From contig NZ_JAFEXF010000023.1 in NCBI RefSeq assembly GCF_016905445.1, positions 1-57,506 on the forward strand: DNA of 57,506 nucleotides, in the 5' to 3' direction. This DNA comes from Streptomyces sp. G44 (GTDB taxonomy: Bacteria; Actinomycetota; Actinomycetes; Streptomycetales; Streptomycetaceae). A model generated the notes under the pieces. It was not told the origin of the DNA. It made no database searches and saw only the letters and a program-made list of their open reading frames with translations. A program made the position numbers and the translations under genes. Within the stretch, counting starts at the first letter, position 1. Each line of letters begins with the position of its first letter. Shown here one piece after another: positions 8,501 to 16,274 of this stretch.

Positions 8501-9302
8501 GTCCCACCGGGATGGCGGCGTCCTTCAGTACGGCGACCAGCGACGGATGGCGCAGGCAGTGGCCGTAGAAGTCGGCGCGCACGCCGAGCACCACGCGCAG
8601 CCTGCTGCCGGGTTCGGCGGCGGCCAGCAGCAGGCCGATGAACCGTTCCCTTTCGGCGGGGTCCGCGCAGAGGGTGAAGACCTCCTCGAACTGGTCCACC
8701 AGCACGAAGGTGTCTCCCGCGCCGGCGGCCGGTTCCAGCTTGGCGGCATGGGTGCGCGCCGGGTGCTCCCCGGGGGTGAGGATGCGCAGGGCGGCCGGGC
8801 GCGGCCGCTGCGGGTCCGGAGCGCGCAGGCGGGGGACGAGGCCGGCGCGCAGCAGGGACGACTTGCCGCTGCCGGACGGCCCGAGTACCGCCGTGCACCG
8901 GTGCTCGCGCAGCAGCGCCAGCAGGTCGTCCACCAGTTGTTCACGCCCGAAGAACACGTCGCTGTCGTCGGCTTCGAACCGGGTCAGCCCGCGGTAGGGC
9001 GGTTCCTCCCCGTCGGTCCCGGCGCGGGGGACGGCGGCCGCCTCCGCCGCCGCGGCGTTCCACCGCTTCTCCCACTCGGCGGTGTCCCCTCCGCAGGCCG
9101 CCACGTAGGCGAGGGCCACGGCAAGGCTCGGCAGCCTCTCCCCGGCCGCCGCCTGGGAGAGGGCCACGGCGGAGTACGGCGCGCGCCGCGCCATCACCCG
9201 GTACGTGGGGCCGCCCGCCGACGCGCGCAGTTCGCGAAGGTCCGCGGCGAACCGCTGCACCGGTCCCGCGTCCGGATCCAGCGGCTTCTCCCTGCGCCCC
9301 AT
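5505..9302 (-). CDS. XRE-HTH / nSTAND NTPase / WD40 protein
   Basis: 1265 residues from the ATG at 9302, which has a GGGGGG purine stretch upstream; the open frame continues further up but without typical sequence. Order of parts: an XRE-type helix-turn-helix (about 12-85), an nSTAND-type NTPase with Walker A GPSGSGKSS (141-149) and Walker B FVLVDQFEE (199-207), a winged-helix-like and helical relay region (to about 500), one transmembrane helix (about 505-525), then a WD40 propeller of about 700 residues with repeats such as LAFSPDDQTLAVAG and VRLWDVRSGRPLG. The layout is that of the large actinobacterial signalling STAND ATPases, some of which take part in conflict or differentiation systems. 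The TM helix puts the propeller on the opposite side of the membrane from HTH and NTPase. The trigger is unknown, and no effector gene is adjacent. Confidence 0.85.
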   Translation of the reverse strand: MGRREKPLDPDAGPVQRFAADLRELRASAGGPTYRVMARRAPYSAVALSQAAAGERLPSLAVALAYVAACGGDTAEWEKRWNAAAAEAAAVPRAGTDGEEPPYRGLTRFEADDSDVFFGREQLVDDLLALLREHRCTAVLGPSGSGKSSLLRAGLVPRLRAPDPQRPRPAALRILTPGEHPARTHAAKLEPAAGAGDTFVLVDQFEEVFTLCADPAERERFIGLLLAAAEPGSRLRVVLGVRADFYGHCLRHPSLVAVLKDAAIPVGPMGPAELRQAVTGPAATRKLIVERALTARLVDELADEPGALPLLSHALLETWHRRSGRVLTLRAYEAAGGVRGAIAQTAEDVYGALPPERAQLARLILLRLVTPGEGAQDTRRPVDRAELDFAPGDEVGAVLDDLVAARLLTVDDGTVDLAHEALITAWPRLRGWIDEARENLLVHRRLTDAARTWHELGRDPGALYRGTRLAAACEQVADAELTTLEREFLDRGRAARTGELRRRRSLFAVLATLVVLALIAGATAWQQSRTSDRRRVEAEARRIAAAADALRTAEPRTAMRLSLAAWRLAHTQESRSALLGAMAQPEQDVFPVPGRTPGPAVHQLTQDGRTLLAVHPRRIVAWDLRTHRRTGSYPGPGALLSDFDADPGGQPNWGVSPDGRLLAVAERAGVRLWDVRAGRVTTTLPVREAISAEFTTDGRHLTVSEWSEEDVTRTHLWDLRGRRQLLSVRAPVPEEYPLSVSADGRTVALCRDNRRLEIRDLRTGRLRQLPWTARAGRAACSSHETGETAFALSPDGEVLASGADGAIRRWNVATGRELPRMEIDSALALHFGADGDFLAATTGKDIVVWRQDEPRQPVFRYPLIGETITDFALTPDATTVRYLRWSGTSVTSLDLGRIARARWQEKAASRAHLAPDSRTVAVVRRGPGRASVRLVDTRGRRAPATLPVRPCPPDTGRAASGTEEGDPSDCLELMAFSPDGRRFAYARVRGNTAHRQRITVWDIAKHREVATLDAGPANKSQIMALAFGSDGRGLLTVNSSDPWTLERWAVDTGRRTTIEAQKLGESQSFISGANAPLAVRPDGRIAVPHSNEVIDVRAGRVRPLMLSDGGMTYAGAFDGEGTRFAVGDVSGRVTVWDGDLRRRIGMFNATYAGDHENRQDSVTALAFSPDDQTLAVAGTSSVRLWDVRSGRPLGPPLATSGQFIHSVAFSDDGGALYAAGARDPAERIDLDPARLVRQVCARVGSGLSPADWRTYLPDVPYRRTC

Positions 9303-9636
9303 GTTGCCCCCCGTTCTCCAGGCGCGATACGCGCACCGGGCCCGTCCGGTCAAGATCGGCCCACGCGACCGTACGTAGGGCGTGTCAGGGCCCGCAAGGA
9401 CGGTTTCGGTCGCGCCACTTGGCCGACCGCTCGCGGAGCGACACTCCCGAGAATTGAAAAGTCCCTGGTGAACGGGGTGCTGATCAATGTGTCCGCCCTG
9501 AAGACTCATGGCTGTCGGCGGACGCGGCACGGCGGTGTCCGGTGCCCGTCCGACGCGCTCCCACCTCGGTCACGCGTTCTTGCGAATGTCTGCCCGGGGT
9601 GGAACAACTGTCCTTCGACCCGAAAGGGATGTACGC

Positions 9637-10008
9637 ATGACCAAGACGATGCGCCGTCTCGTCCCCGCAGCCCTCGCCGGCGCGCTCCTCCTCGGCGGAG
9701 CTGCTTCCGCCACCGCGGCGGCCGGCGCTCCGGCCGCCGCCGACAGCGGGCAGAGCGTGTTCGCCGGATGGCAGTGCGGCTACGACAGCGGTTCCAAGTA
9801 CGCCGACCGCGGCGACTCCGGCAAGCACGTGAAGGAGATCCAGTGCCTGCTGCGTGACTTCTGGGGTTACAGCATCGGATCGTCCGGCATCGACGGGAAG
9901 TTCGGCCCGTCCACCGAGAGCGCGGTGAAGAAGTTCCAGCGGGCCCACGGTCTGAGCGCCGACGGCATCGTGGGTCCGAACACGTGGAAGAAGCTGCGCG
10001 GCAACTGA
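9637..10008 (+). CDS. secreted peptidoglycan-binding protein
   Basis: 123 residues; ATG at 9637 behind GAAAGGGAT. A Sec signal peptide occupies about residues 1-28 (MTKTMRRLVPAALAGALLLG, with an Ala-rich cleavage zone). The mature part begins with two cysteines (QCGYDS, EIQCLL) that may form a disulfide. It ends in one PG_binding_1 domain with the usual DGKFGPSTESAVKKFQ and DGIVGPNTW motifs. Such small secreted modules bind cell wall and lack catalysis. It heads a run of four genes with related functions (to 11952) and is divergent from the STAND-WD40 gene, with about 330 bp between them that must hold both promoters. Confidence 0.85.
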   Translation: MTKTMRRLVPAALAGALLLGGAASATAAAGAPAAADSGQSVFAGWQCGYDSGSKYADRGDSGKHVKEIQCLLRDFWGYSIGSSGIDGKFGPSTESAVKKFQRAHGLSADGIVGPNTWKKLRGN

Positions 10009-10192
10009 CGCGCGGCGCGTGTGACGCCGGCCCGTGCGTGCCTGCCTGCCTGCCGCACTGGGCACGCCGGGTCCGACGGACCAGGTCGACGGGCCGGCCG
10101 GGCACCGTTCCGGCCGGCCCGTCCCCCACCACAGGGCACGAGGCCTCCGTCCCTGCCTCGGCCTTCCGCTCCGCCTCTTCCCGGGGAGACAC

Positions 10193-10432
10193 ATGATCCA
10201 CACACGCAGACGCTTCCTCATGGCGGCCGGCGGGGCAGCCGCCGCCGTCCTCGACGGCACAAGGCGCCGGACCACCGCCACCCGAACCCGGTCGTCCCGA
10301 CGGCGGGACATGCTCCGGCCCGGCGACCCCGACGCCCTCATCCCGGTGGTCTCCGACGCCTGGTACGCACAGGGTGTGTCCCGCGAACCGCTCAACGGCT
10401 GGGTGCACTGCACGGCCGGGGGTGAGCGGTGA
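10193..10432 (+). CDS. 79-aa protein with Tat-like signal, coupled to amidase
   Basis: ATG at 10193 behind GGGGAGACAC. The N-terminus has a twin-arginine-like signal, HTRRRFLMAAGGAAAAVL. The rest is basic and Thr/Arg-rich, then DALIPVVSDAWYAQGVSREP. The stop overlaps the GTG of the amidase as GTGA, so translation is probably coupled. The amidase itself lacks a signal peptide, so one reading is that an ancestral Tat leader has become separate by frameshift; another is an independent small exported protein. No family recognised. Confidence 0.5.
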   Translation: MIHTRRRFLMAAGGAAAAVLDGTRRRTTATRTRSSRRRDMLRPGDPDALIPVVSDAWYAQGVSREPLNGWVHCTAGGER

Positions 10433-11487
10433 CGGCCTCCCGTCTGGTCACCCGGGCGGCGTGGGGCGCCAGGGCGCCGAAGAAGGTGTCGCACGACATA
10501 CGGCCCGCCGAGGGCGGCGTCGCCGTCCACCACATCGGCGCCGACCGACTGGCCCTCACGGCCCACTCCCGGTGCGTCTCCCTGGTGCGCAGTGTGCAGG
10601 AGACCCACATGAACGGCGAGTACGACGACATCGCCTACTCCTTCCTGGCCTGCCCGCACGGCTCCGTCTTCGAAGGCCGCGGATACGGCGTGCGGACCGG
10701 CGCGAACGGCACGAAGGACGCCAACGACCGCTTCTACGCGGTGTGCAGCCTCACGGGCGGCACCTCCGGCGCCTACGACCCGATCACGGCCGATCTCGTC
10801 GAGGCCGTCCGCTCGGCCATCGCCGGGCTGCGCTCCCTGGGCGGAGCGGGCGCCCGCGTCGTCGGGCACCGTGATGTCACGGCCACGGAGTGCCCCGGTG
10901 CGCTGTACGCGTACGTGACGGACGGCCGGTTCGACCCCGGCGGCACCGGGCCGGGGCCCGGCCCGGAGAACCCGCCCGCTCCCGGACAGGAGGTCGCCTG
11001 GCCGGGCGTCCTGCTGCATCACCCGCCCCTCACCGTGCACTGGAGCGCGAGGACGTGGCAGGAGCGGATGCGCGGCCGCGGGTGGACGATCGACGTGGAC
11101 GGCGCCTACGGAGCACAGTCGCGCCGGGTGTGCCTGGCCTTCCAGCAGGAGAAGGGGCTCACCGTCGACGGCGTCGTGGGCCCCGGCACCTGGCAGGCGG
11201 CCTGGCGGGCCCCGGTCACCGGGCCCGCGGACGGCGACACCTCCCACCGTGACGCGCCCGCCTGGCCCGGCGTCCTCTTCACCTACCCGCCCGGGACGCG
11301 GCACCCTGAGGTCGCCACCTGGCAGAACCGCATGCGTGAACGGGGCTGGTCCCTCGACGCCGACGGGATCTACGGCAGCCGCTCGCGGGAGGTGTGCCTG
11401 GCCTTCCAGCGCAAGAAGCGGCTCACCGCCGACGGAACGGTGGGACCGGCGACGTGGCAGGCCGCCTGGACGGCCCGCCCCAGCTGA
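10429..11487 (+). CDS. N-acetylmuramoyl-L-alanine amidase with two wall-binding domains
   Basis: 352 residues from the GTG overlapping the previous gene. Residues 1-165 are a PGRP/amidase_2 domain: zinc-ligand candidates His in VAVHHIGAD and His/Cys in VVGHRDVTATECPG, matching the H...H...C ligand set of zinc amidases that cleave the lactyl-peptide bond of peptidoglycan. A Gly/Pro linker (GTGPGPGPENPPAPG) leads to two near-identical peptidoglycan-binding modules (about 187-260 and 277-350), each beginning AWPGVL and ending DGxVGPxTWQAAW. No signal peptide is seen, which is odd for a wall hydrolase; the overlapping Tat-like ORF upstream may explain it. Phage-type endolysin use is an alternative, but no phage genes are nearby. 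Confidence 0.85.
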   Translation: MTASRLVTRAAWGARAPKKVSHDIRPAEGGVAVHHIGADRLALTAHSRCVSLVRSVQETHMNGEYDDIAYSFLACPHGSVFEGRGYGVRTGANGTKDANDRFYAVCSLTGGTSGAYDPITADLVEAVRSAIAGLRSLGGAGARVVGHRDVTATECPGALYAYVTDGRFDPGGTGPGPGPENPPAPGQEVAWPGVLLHHPPLTVHWSARTWQERMRGRGWTIDVDGAYGAQSRRVCLAFQQEKGLTVDGVVGPGTWQAAWRAPVTGPADGDTSHRDAPAWPGVLFTYPPGTRHPEVATWQNRMRERGWSLDADGIYGSRSREVCLAFQRKKRLTADGTVGPATWQAAWTARPS

Positions 11488-11535
11488 CACGCCCCGCCCC
11501 GCCGAGGGGCCGGGCGGCGACCGAAGGAGACTCAC

Positions 11536-11952
11536 ATGTCCAGCACCCGCACACCACGGAACGTCCACCGCACCCGGTGGGCCGCGGCGCTCCCCCTCTC
11601 CGTCCTGGCGGTACTCGCGGTCGCGTCAGCTCCCGCCCACGCCGTACCAGGGTCCGCGGCCGCGAGCCCCACGGTGACCGCAGCCGTGCCGGGCGACGGC
11701 GGGGATGCGGGGGTGGCCCTCCGCCCCGGCGCCGCGACGACGCTTCCCGAGGCCACCGCGCCCTCCGTCAGGGAGATCCAAACCCTGCTGCGGCGGTGCG
11801 GCTACGACGTACCCGTGGACGGAGTGGGCGGTCCCCGTCTCACCCAGGCCATCCGGCGCTTCCAGCACGACCACGGCCTCCCCGTCGACGGGATCGTGGG
11901 CCCCGCCACGCTGGCCGCGCTGCGCGCCTGCGGTGGGGCCGGTCCGGCCTGA
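11536..11952 (+). CDS. secreted peptidoglycan-binding protein
   Basis: 138 residues; ATG at 11536 behind GAAGGAGACTCAC. A long twin-basic n-region (MSSTRTPRNVHRTRWAAAL) precedes the hydrophobic core PLSVLAVLAVASAPAHA, giving a Sec signal with AHA cleavage at about residue 36. The mature protein has a low-complexity Ala/Thr stretch and one PG_binding_1 domain (REIQTLLRRCGYDVPVDGVG through DGIVGPATLAALRACG). It follows the amidase by 48 bp and is likely co-transcribed, giving a set of one enzyme and two non-catalytic wall binders. Confidence 0.85.
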   Translation: MSSTRTPRNVHRTRWAAALPLSVLAVLAVASAPAHAVPGSAAASPTVTAAVPGDGGDAGVALRPGAATTLPEATAPSVREIQTLLRRCGYDVPVDGVGGPRLTQAIRRFQHDHGLPVDGIVGPATLAALRACGGAGPA

Positions 11953-12346
11953 CCGCCGGCGGCACAGCCGTCCGAGGCAGCGGCCGTGCTTCGTGCGCAC
12001 GTACGTCTCGATCGGCACGACGTCGAAGCCGAGCTCCACCGTGTACTGCACGGTGGGTGTGGGATAAGGGGCCGGCCCCTCGGCGGGAGGTATGCCACCC
12101 CCACCGTGCAGTACGCGGGACAGATCGACGTGGCCGAGATCGACCAGCCCAGCCACGACCCGGGCAGCGTGTTTGATGCCGGGTCGTTCTCCAGGTGGGT
12201 CGGCCCGTTCAGCCCGACCGCGAGCCCGTTCGCGGCCGCGGCCGCGGCCAAGTGACATCCGGTCGGCCGGATGACGGCCACGTCCACCGGCCGCGTCGCG
12301 GTGCGCATCCCAAGAAGCACTCGTCCTACCCCCGGCCGTTGGCGGG
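11953..12346. other. non-coding stretch with a large inverted repeat
   Basis: 394 bases without a convincing gene. It contains the inverted repeat at 12043-12114. Reading either way across the repeat arms gives TPTVQY, so apparent coding on both strands is a consequence of the repeat. Confidence 0.5.
12043..12114. repeat. 24-bp imperfect inverted repeat with GC palindrome in the loop
   Basis: The arm at 12043-12066 (starting GTACTGCACGGTGGG) and the arm at 12091-12114 (ending CCCACCGTGCAGTAC) are reverse complements except for about three bases. The loop contains AGGGGCCGGCCCCT, itself a palindrome. It could be a strong bidirectional terminator after the wall-binding genes or a recombination scar; the long arms exceed what a terminator needs. 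Confidence 0.6.
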
Positions 12347-12928
12347 TCATTCGTCGCACGGGCCAGGCGGCGCGGCCCCGGAAGGGTGGGCGGCGGACTT
12401 GCGGCGGCGGTAGGCGGTGGCGTTGGCCCGGCTCCCGCACGACAGCTTGTCGCACCAGCGGCGATTGCCCGCGCGCGAACGGTCCAGGAAGAGCCGGGTG
12501 CACTCCGTCCCGGCACACACGCGTACGAGACGGCGATCGTCACCGCCGAACAGTTCCCCCGCCCTGGTCGCGACCGTGGCCAGGACCTCGTCGACGCCGC
12601 CGCGCCGCTCGACCTCGCCCAGCGCTTTGAGGGCCACGACCACCTGAGGGCCGCGGGCGCACTCGCGGATCAGCCGTACGTCGGCCACGGCGGCGTCCGC
12701 GCCCTGTTCCGCTGCGACGGCCGTCCGGTAGATGGCCTCGCGCAGCGACCGGGCGCGGTCCAGCCCCGCGCGGGAGACCCGGCCCGGGTGGTCGGTCAGC
12801 CCCGCCTGCGTCGCCCATGCGGCGAGGTCCGCCGGCTCCGCCAGGAGCTCGATGGGGTGACTGGCGCGCCAGCTCAGGGTCGCGGCGAAATCCAGGGCCA
12901 GGTGATCACTGACGAAGATGAAGTCCAC
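12347..12928 (-). CDS. CGNR zinc-finger / ABATE-domain regulator
   Basis: 193 residues from a GTG at 12928, with GGGG eight bases upstream; the start matches family members that begin VDFxFVSDHLALDF. Residues 1-130 form the ABATE helical domain. The C-terminus is the CGNR zinc finger (CAGTECTRLFLDRSRAGNRR, then WCDKLSCGSR), with four cysteines in place; the family-name motif CGNR reads CGSR here. These proteins are predicted stress-linked transcription regulators. It is divergent from the MFS exporter (148 bp between starts), a common arrangement for a local regulator and its exporter, so it may control that gene. Confidence 0.85.
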   Translation of the reverse strand: MDFIFVSDHLALDFAATLSWRASHPIELLAEPADLAAWATQAGLTDHPGRVSRAGLDRARSLREAIYRTAVAAEQGADAAVADVRLIRECARGPQVVVALKALGEVERRGGVDEVLATVATRAGELFGGDDRRLVRVCAGTECTRLFLDRSRAGNRRWCDKLSCGSRANATAYRRRKSAAHPSGAAPPGPCDE

Positions 12929-13075
12929 GACCCCAGTGTGGCGCTCGTCGGCATGGCACAGCAAGATCGTGGAATCATACCCTTGACCGATGACGCAGAG
13001 CGGGGCATGCCGGGTCGGCTGGATGCCCCGCCGTACCCGTACCGCGGCCACGGCCACGGCCCGGCAGGAGGGCAC

Positions 13076-14353
13076 ATGACCACGCATGCCGCATCCGTCA
13101 CCGCCGCTCCCCGGCTGCTCCACTACCTGGGGGTGGCCATACCCGCCCGGCTCGCCGCCGAAGGCGCCCGGATCGCCCTCGTCCTGCTCGCGCTGGAGCG
13201 GACGCACAGCGCGGGGCTGGGCGGCGCGCTGGTCGCGGCGCTGATGATCCCGCACGTCGTGGCGGCACCGGTCCTCGGCGCCGTGGCCGACCGTGTCCGC
13301 CACCGTCGCCTCTTACACGCCTCGTGCCTGTTCGCGTACGGCCTTGGACTCGCCGTCACCGCACTCGCGGTGGGTCGAATACCGGCCGGCTTCACCCTCG
13401 CCCTCGTCGCGGCGGCCGGATGCTGCGCACCGCTCGTCACCGGAGGTCTGACCAGCCTCCTCGGCGAGCTGGTTCCGGCCGACCGTCTCAGCAGGGCCTT
13501 CAGCATCGACTCCACCTCGTACAACCTCGCGGGTATCTGCGGACCGGCCTTGGCCGCCGCCCTGTCCGCGGCGGCGGGCCCGGCCACCGCTTTGCTGGCA
13601 CTGGGTGCGGCCGGGGCGGTCGCGGGCCTCGTCATGCTCACGTTGCCGCTGGCGGCCCCCAGGACCGAAGCGCCCGGACACGGTGGGCGCCTGCGCCCCG
13701 CCGACCTGGTCACCGGACTGTTGGAAATGGTCAGGAACCCACCCCTGCGCGCGGTCACCTGGTCCAGCAGCGCCGGCCAGATCGGCGTCGGCGCGCTGCC
13801 CGTACTGACCGCGCTGCTCGCCCGGCAGTACGGCGCCGGGTGGGCTGCGGGCGGCCTGATGACCGCGTTCGCCGTCGGCGGGCTGGCCGGGTCGCTGGTC
13901 TACGCGGTGCGCCCGTGGACCGACACGCACCCCGAGCGTGTGGTGCTGGGCTGTTTGGCGGGGACCGGCCTGCCACTCGCCCTGGCGGCAGCGGAACCGG
14001 AACTCAGCGTGACGACAGTGCTGTTCGTACTCGCCGGAGCCTGCACCGGTCCTCTCTTCAGCGCGCTGCTCGCCGCCCGCGAACGGTATGCGCCGACCGA
14101 GGTCCGTACCCAGATCTTCACCCTGGGTGCCGGGCTGAAGAGCACCGCCGCCGCCGGGGGCGCGGCCGCCGCGGGCGCCCTCAGCGGCGTCGGCACCAGT
14201 GCCCTGCTGCTGGCGGTCGCCGCATGCCAATTCCTCGCCACTCTGCTCGGAGCGGCCCTGCTCACCAACCGCCGCGCCATCGGCACGCAGCGAGCCGGGC
14301 AGTACGGGCCCCGGCGCGCCGGGGCGAACGCCGGTGATGGTCCGTCACGTTGA
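13076..14353 (+). CDS. MFS transporter
   Basis: 425 residues from the ATG at 13076, behind a very good CAGGAGGGCAC. Eleven to twelve hydrophobic helices cover residues 15-400, with the loop motif DRVRHRR after helix 2 as in DHA-type drug exporters. The C-terminal tail is short and basic. Residue 80 is encoded by TTA (13313-13315), so translation may depend on bldA leucyl-tRNA. A substrate cannot be told from sequence. The divergent CGNR regulator is the probable controller. Confidence 0.85.
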   Translation: MTTHAASVTAAPRLLHYLGVAIPARLAAEGARIALVLLALERTHSAGLGGALVAALMIPHVVAAPVLGAVADRVRHRRLLHASCLFAYGLGLAVTALAVGRIPAGFTLALVAAAGCCAPLVTGGLTSLLGELVPADRLSRAFSIDSTSYNLAGICGPALAAALSAAAGPATALLALGAAGAVAGLVMLTLPLAAPRTEAPGHGGRLRPADLVTGLLEMVRNPPLRAVTWSSSAGQIGVGALPVLTALLARQYGAGWAAGGLMTAFAVGGLAGSLVYAVRPWTDTHPERVVLGCLAGTGLPLALAAAEPELSVTTVLFVLAGACTGPLFSALLAARERYAPTEVRTQIFTLGAGLKSTAAAGGAAAAGALSGVGTSALLLAVAACQFLATLLGAALLTNRRAIGTQRAGQYGPRRAGANAGDGPSR

Positions 14354-14555
14354 CCACGTCTCCCGTCCCGCCCGCAGAACACTTTCCCGCAGGCAGAAGA
14401 GGTGGGCTGTGCTGGCGAAGGGGTTGGCGATGGGGATGACAACCGGCAGATCCAGGCGGCCGCTGTGGCGAGGTGTCCGACAGGTGCCTCTGCTCGGCCA
14501 CGTCGTGGGGACGGCGAACCTACGCGGCCGCGGAACAGGTGTTCATGAGCACAGG

Positions 14556-14831
14556 TCAGACCGCGTCATCAAGGAGTCCGAAGCCTTTCGGGAACCCTTC
14601 CAGGAACTCGCGCCGCGCCGGGTCGGACTCGGCGTGAGCCATCACCGCCAGGAGATCGAGGAACTCGCTCCGCTGCCCCTTCGACAGCTTGCTGACGAGG
14701 TGGCCGACGCCCTCCAGGACCTTGACCGCGTCGTCCGGATCCATCTGCTCGTCCTCGCAGCTTTCAACGAACCACAGGACATCGACCAAAGCCTCGGCCA
14801 AGGCGTGGGTCAGAGACGAGTACACGGGCAT
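14556..14831 (-). CDS. small acidic hypothetical protein
   Basis: 91 residues, ATG at 14831 with GGGAG about 12 bases upstream. The protein is helical and acidic (ALVDVLWFVESCEDEQMDPD, VLEGVGHLVSKLSKGQRSEF), without signal peptide, membrane helix or known motif. Amino-acid composition and lack of low complexity argue that it is a real gene. It stands alone on this strand; function unknown. Confidence 0.65.
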   Translation of the reverse strand: MPVYSSLTHALAEALVDVLWFVESCEDEQMDPDDAVKVLEGVGHLVSKLSKGQRSEFLDLLAVMAHAESDPARREFLEGFPKGFGLLDDAV

Positions 14832-15643
14832 GTCGGGCGGACTCCCAGCAGGTCACGACATCAGGGTGCGGCCATCCCACCACAGACCACTGACATCACA
14901 CTTAGTCAGCCATCCACGGAAAGTGAGCCAGAACCCGTTGTCGCGCGCGGGCAGGAGAAAGCCACCCACGCAGGATCGCTGTGCTCGGCACGGCGGTTCA
15001 TTCAGCGCCTGCCGCTCAGCTACGTCCACGGACAGGCTCCAGCGGAGCTTGGTCGCTTGGTCGCCACCCAGTGGGCGGTTTAGGTACAGCGAGCGTCCGC
15101 GAGCGGAGTGCGAGGGGCGGTCTCGCCGCAAGCCCGGTCGGCTGCTGGAGAGCCGAGGCCACGACTCCGGCACCTGGGTGCCGACCTGCTCGGCGATGAG
15201 CCGCCGGTAATTCGGGCACCCGGTGACATCCTCGTACTCGCAGTGCAAGCTGGCCTCGCCGCTCGCCGCCGCGATGACCTTCGCGTACGCCGACGGGAAG
15301 ATCACCTTTGCACAGCTCCTCGCCTCTCTGGCCCCCGCCCTCACCGGGGCGACCTCCCGATGCGCCGCTCCGGTGCGAGGCGGCCTGGCTGCCTGACTGC
15401 CTGACTGCCATCACTCACCCTTGCGACGTTCGCCGTCAGCCGCCCCACACGGCCGACGGATTACGCCGCAAGGAAGGACCGCGCCAGCCGACCACAGCTG
15501 GAGGTTCTCGCCTTCGGCGTCATACGCCGACGCTGTGACCTGGGACGTTCCCGCTCACTCGCACGCGAGGTGTCGGTCAGCTGCTGTCTCAGTACGGTGT
15601 CATTTCCTCAGGCTGTCCAGCCGCCCCACCACTGCCCGGGGCG
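14832..15643. other. about 0.8 kb without a supported gene
   Basis: The minus-strand frame 14853-15344 has a partly protein-like start (AKVIFPSAYAKVIAAASGEA and CPNYRRLIAEQVGTQVPESW) but lacks a good ribosome binding site and degrades into Arg/Ser filler. It may be the remnant of a gene. Nothing else recognised. Confidence 0.4.
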
Positions 15644-16039
15644 TCACGAACCTGCATCGGCAGCCATCCGCTCCATCCACTCCCGCACCGTCACTGCTTG
15701 CTCGATGCGGTTGACGATGTCCTTCTGGGACGCCGTGTCCAAGGTCTGCGGGATCTTGTCGAAGGTGTCGGGAAGGACGTCGAGGAGGCCCCAGATCTGT
15801 TCGCCGGTGCTGACGGTCAGCAGTTGCCGGCACCTCCACTGCACCGGTGTCTCGGGCCGGTGCGTGAGCCGCTGCACGAGCGTCGGGAACAGGTAGTGCG
15901 TCGTATCGGCGGCGAGGTGCTCCCGGAGCCAGTCGACAGGGAGCCGCTGGCTGAAGCCGTACATGGCGGCCTCCTGGGCCAGGTCCAGGAGCTGAGCGGT
16001 GTCGACGGCTCGGACAGTGCGGGGAAGGGTCGGCGTCAT
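15644..16039 (-). CDS. hypothetical protein (131 aa)
   Basis: Begins MTPTLPRTVRAVDTAQLLDL and has a normal globular composition with predicted helices (AQEAAMYGFSQRLPVDWLRE, FDKIPQTLDTASQKDIVNRI). No signal peptide, TM helix or catalytic motif. A GGAGG sits about 20 bases upstream of the ATG, rather far, so the start is only probable. A second small gene lies 37 bp upstream in the same direction and may be co-transcribed. I do not recognise the family. Confidence 0.6.
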   Translation of the reverse strand: MTPTLPRTVRAVDTAQLLDLAQEAAMYGFSQRLPVDWLREHLAADTTHYLFPTLVQRLTHRPETPVQWRCRQLLTVSTGEQIWGLLDVLPDTFDKIPQTLDTASQKDIVNRIEQAVTVREWMERMAADAGS

Positions 16040-16076
16040 GTCGAGATGTTCTCAAGAAGCCTCCGCGGCGCCGAGG

Positions 16077-16274
16077 TCAGATTGGCCGGGACGCGATCTG
16101 CCGACGGGCAGAAGCCCAGACTTCCTCGAACTTCTGGGCGGTGAGTTGTTCGGGTTCGTGGCCTTCCCATTCCGAAACGGGCAGCTCGGCTGTGATCCCG
16201 AACCTGCTGTCGTACTCATCGAAGCGGTCTGCGTCGCAGGCCCGCTGCCACTCGGCGAGGGAGGCAGCTGCCAT
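16077..16274 (-). CDS. small hypothetical protein (65 aa)
   Basis: Begins MAAASLAEWQRACDADRFDE and ends QKFEEVWASARRQIASRPI. The peptide is acidic and helical and looks like a real protein rather than frame noise, but the ribosome binding site is weak. It immediately precedes the 131-aa hypothetical gene. Two small co-directional unknown genes raise the possibility of a toxin-antitoxin-like pair, but nothing in either sequence identifies one. Confidence 0.45.
   Translation of the reverse strand: MAAASLAEWQRACDADRFDEYDSRFGITAELPVSEWEGHEPEQLTAQKFEEVWASARRQIASRPI

Noticed and set aside
14853..15344. 163-codon minus-strand frame with a partly protein-like start
   Set aside because: No good ribosome binding site and composition decays to frame noise after about 60 codons; noted in the gap entry only.
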